From positions 9,586,500 to 9,650,499 of the forward strand of contig NC_037266.1 in NCBI RefSeq assembly GCF_000002425.4: 64,000 bases of DNA, in the 5' to 3' direction. The stretch comes from Physcomitrium patens (lineage: Eukaryota > Streptophyta > Bryopsida > Funariales > Funariaceae). The notes beneath the pieces were generated by a model that worked only from the letters and a program-made list of their open reading frames with translations, did not search any database and was not told the DNA's origin. Shown here piece after piece: positions 61,198-64,000 of the stretch. Each line of letters starts with the position of its first letter. Within the stretch, counting starts at the first letter, position 1. The position numbers and the translations under genes were made by a program.

Positions 61198-64000
61198 TTA
61201 TTCCTCCTTTCTAGAAACAAGTTCCATAAAGAGTGGTGATCATATATTGAAGAAGTTTAAGATGCAACAAATTATATTTGTTACATATTTCTAATCTTTA
61301 TTCCCTTCAAAGGTAGTTGATAGGTCCTCTCAGCCATTGATAATATCTTATTTCGAGATAAAAAGACCGCTCTATGATTTAATCATTGTTGAGATTTTTA
61401 TAACTTCTTTCAAACAAAAAGTTTGTAATACCATCAAGAATTGTGCTTACTTCCAATAAAATCACCAAACATTGAGAGTCTTTTTTGAGGTCATGATACT
61501 AAATGCATTGAATCTTGCCATCTATTTGAGGAAGAATATATTATTCTTAAAGCTCTTCATCTCTATTATGTCATCTTGAAGGCTGTGATAATTATATTGT
61601 CTTGTTTAGTAAGTCAACAAATAATGGCTCTTGAGTTAAATCCACTGATTATTGATTCTTTATCTCTTTAACTATACAATTATATAAAAACTACAAACAA
61701 TGATAGAAAATAGAATACAATTGTTCTTGAATTATATTTCTTTTATAACAAAGGTTTGTTTTCCTTCATCTTAGTTTTGATAGATTTTGTTCATGAAAAG
61801 CTTTGACCTTCTCTATTATATTTGTAAAAACTTTTGCTAGCTCCCATGTGCATTCACTAATATCATATCCATGCCAATGGATAAGATATTCTAACTTATT
61901 TTGGTTCCGCCTTGAGTTTAGAACTTCTTCTACTTCAAACTCTTCATTATTATCTATTTCTATAGAAAGAGGTGGAACTTGTCTTCCTCTTTGGATATTT
62001 ATAGTCTTATATAATTTAAGAAGAAATATATAAAATACAAGATGGATTTTTATTGACTGTGATAGATGTAATCAATAAGAAGTTGGATTGATTTGTTTAC
62101 AAATAGAAAAAAGTCTGAGCTTACGATAGTCCAATTTATTACAAAGATAAGTAGTCTTGATATTATAACAAAGTAACTATACCTTGTCACCTACATTGAA
62201 TTATAGTTGTTTCTTTTGATAGACATCTACATTAATCTTTTGTTATTCTTGAGCTTCCTTTAATTGCAACTTCATTGTTGTATATAGCTCTAACAAATAA
62301 TTTTTTAAATCTTTTGCTATAGGATTATCAACTTTTGAAAAGTCAAAATATCAAATCGTAGATGATAATAATAATTGGCAAAGAAAGGTTTTTGTTGAGT
62401 AGAATAATGCATTGTATTATCATAAGCAAACTTTGCTAATGGCAAGAGGGTTGTCTAATTGATTTATTGATAATTAATGGTACACCTTAAATATTACTCC
62501 AAAACTTAGTTTATGCATTTTTTCTATCCATCAATTTGAGGATAAAAGGCCTAAAAAAGCTTTATATCTACTTCTAACATATTTAAAAATATTTTCTAAA
62601 ATCTTTATACAAATTGAGTTCTCTTATTTGATATAATATCTTTTGGCAATCCATTATACTAATAGATATTGTCAAGGAAAAACTTGGCAGTTTCTTCACC
62701 TATGATAGATTTTGTCCATAGTATAAAATGTGCCATTTTCATAAAAAAATCTACTATCATAAATATATAATTATATAAACTTAAGATTGAAAGATCCATA
62801 ATAAAATCCATAGAAACAAATGACCATGATTGTTCTGAAATAAGTAATGGCTGAAGAAGTCTATAAAGTCAATGATGAGTAGTTTTGGATTTTAAATAGA
62901 TATCACATGATTGTATAAAATCTTTGATTGCCTTCTATATTTAAGACCATCAAAAATCTTTCTACATAAGCTCCAAAGTCTTATTGTATCCAAAATATCC
63001 AGCTGCTAGAAAGTCATGATGAGTTTGAAGAATACGTAATCATGCTTCTCCTTCTAGAATACATAATTATCCCTCAAAATAGAGTAGGTTTTTCTTAAAT
63101 TCAAACTTAGAAGTATCATGAGATTTAAAAGAATTATTTTTGATATCATGGACAAGAGGATTAGAAGACAAACTTGATTGAATTTGTTTAACAAAGTTTG
63201 AATCAATAATCAATGTTGATTTCATTGCTTTAAGATGAAATTCTTCTCACTTCAATAATTTTTTTTTTTGTTGATCAAAAGCTATATCTCCTTCTTTTGG
63301 TGTAAGATAAGAATTTTTAGAAAGGACATCGATCATATCTTACTATTTTTTTAGCCAATAAAAGATGTTGAATTTGAATCTTCATAAAGACATGCTCCAA
63401 TAAATCTAGCAATGATTCAAAATATGTGTTGATATGAAATATTTGAGGTTCTTGTAATTTGTATATACAATGACTAGACTAGAAGTACCTTCTATATAAT
63501 AATGCCATTCTTGAAAAGAATCTATGATTGTAAAAAGTTCTTTGTTGTAGATTTCATAGTTAATTTTAGCTGCTAAGAATTTCTTGGAATAGAAAGCTAT
63601 TGGATAGAATTTATCTTCTTTTTCTATTTATAATAAAATATCATTCATAGTAAAATTTGATGCATCTATTTTCATAAAAAATGCTTTAAAAAAATTGATG
63701 TAATATAAGATTGGTGCAAAAATAAATGCAAACTTTAAGACTTCAAAAGATGCTTTAGCTTCTTTGTTCCAATCAAGTTTTTGTTTGCATGTAAGACTTG
63801 TAAGATGAGCCACAACTTGAAAAAAATCCTGATGAAGATTCGATAGTAATTGATAAAGCTCAAAAAGTATTACACATCTCTTACTATTCTTAAAATCTTA
63901 TAATCTATAATAGTTTGAACTTTCTTTAGATCCATTATAAGTCTTTTTTTAGAAATGATATATCCTAGGAAGTCAACTTGATTAATGTGAAATACAAACT
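61198..64000 (-). pseudogene. Element D: decayed chromovirus, runs out of the window
   Basis: This minus-strand relative of element B begins with its 3' end. Near 61315-61350 a stretch weakly matches the accessory ORF of B. At 61790-62040 the chromodomain and integrase C-terminus align with 21180-21370 of B. At 62150-63000 the integrase is present in eroded form. RNase H lies at 63420-63813 (CKQKLDWNKEAKASFEVLKF, PILYYINFFKAFFMKIDAS), and RT begins at about 63850 and continues past the window end. Stops are frequent in all frames, so no product is expected. Confidence 0.8.

Noticed and set aside
61803-62033. Plus-strand ORF in element D
   Set aside because: It is the opposite-strand shadow of the decayed integrase-chromodomain, parallel to the plus-strand shadow at 21180 in element B.

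Overview
The window looks like nuclear DNA of a land plant, most likely a bryophyte (moss-like) or another seed-free plant. Three host genes support a plant: a Rab11/RabA GTPase with one phase-0 intron, a proline-rich HMA-domain protein with three exons, and a receptor-like pseudokinase of the plant MRH1/MALE DISCOVERER type. They sit in GC-richer islands between very AT-rich tracts dominated by LTR retrotransposons in several stages of decay. The moss assignment is an inference; no ribosomal or organellar marker is present.

Layout. 1-9.8 kb: a near-perfect inverted repeat with 2,774-bp arms (2-2775 and 7022-9795) around a 4.2-kb spacer. Each arm carries a decayed Ty3/gypsy gag-protease fragment, and the spacer holds a Ty1/copia gag fragment. 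9.9-28.7 kb: a three-level nest. An old minus-strand chromovirus (C) was split by a plus-strand Ty3/gypsy element (A, 1,329-bp LTRs, target duplication CCGT). The 3' LTR of A was later split by a younger minus-strand chromovirus (B, about 434-bp LTRs, target duplication GTCGG). 28.7-31.4 kb: AT-rich DNA with plus-strand fragments of the same chromovirus family. 31.4-34.9 kb: the Rab11 gene. 35-37.5 kb: AT-rich DNA, then the probable 5' region of the HMA-protein gene at 37.6-39.2 kb. 39.8-42.5 kb: a possible decayed coding island. 43-47 kb: AT-rich desert. 47.6-48.9 kb: the receptor-like pseudokinase on the minus strand, with its upstream region to about 51 kb. 53.2-58.7 kb: a complete but inactive minus-strand Ty1/copia element (E) with target duplication AAATC. 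60.6 kb to the end: a decayed minus-strand chromovirus (D) running out of the window.

How it fits together. Elements B, C, D, the inverted-repeat arms and the fragments near 30 kb all belong to one chromovirus family seen at different ages. B is the best-preserved copy. Its LTRs contain a cluster of perfect heat-shock elements just upstream of a TATA box, a primer-binding-like site set back about 23 bases from the LTR, and an extra reading frame after pol. Element A has gag, protease, RT and integrase sequences that resemble the Ty3/gypsy lineage familiar from basidiomycete fungi. The host genes are unrelated single genes and form no operon or pathway. The strongest leads are the heat-shock-element LTR, the large inverted repeat as a possible hairpin small-RNA source, the fungal-like element A, and the accessory ORF of B.
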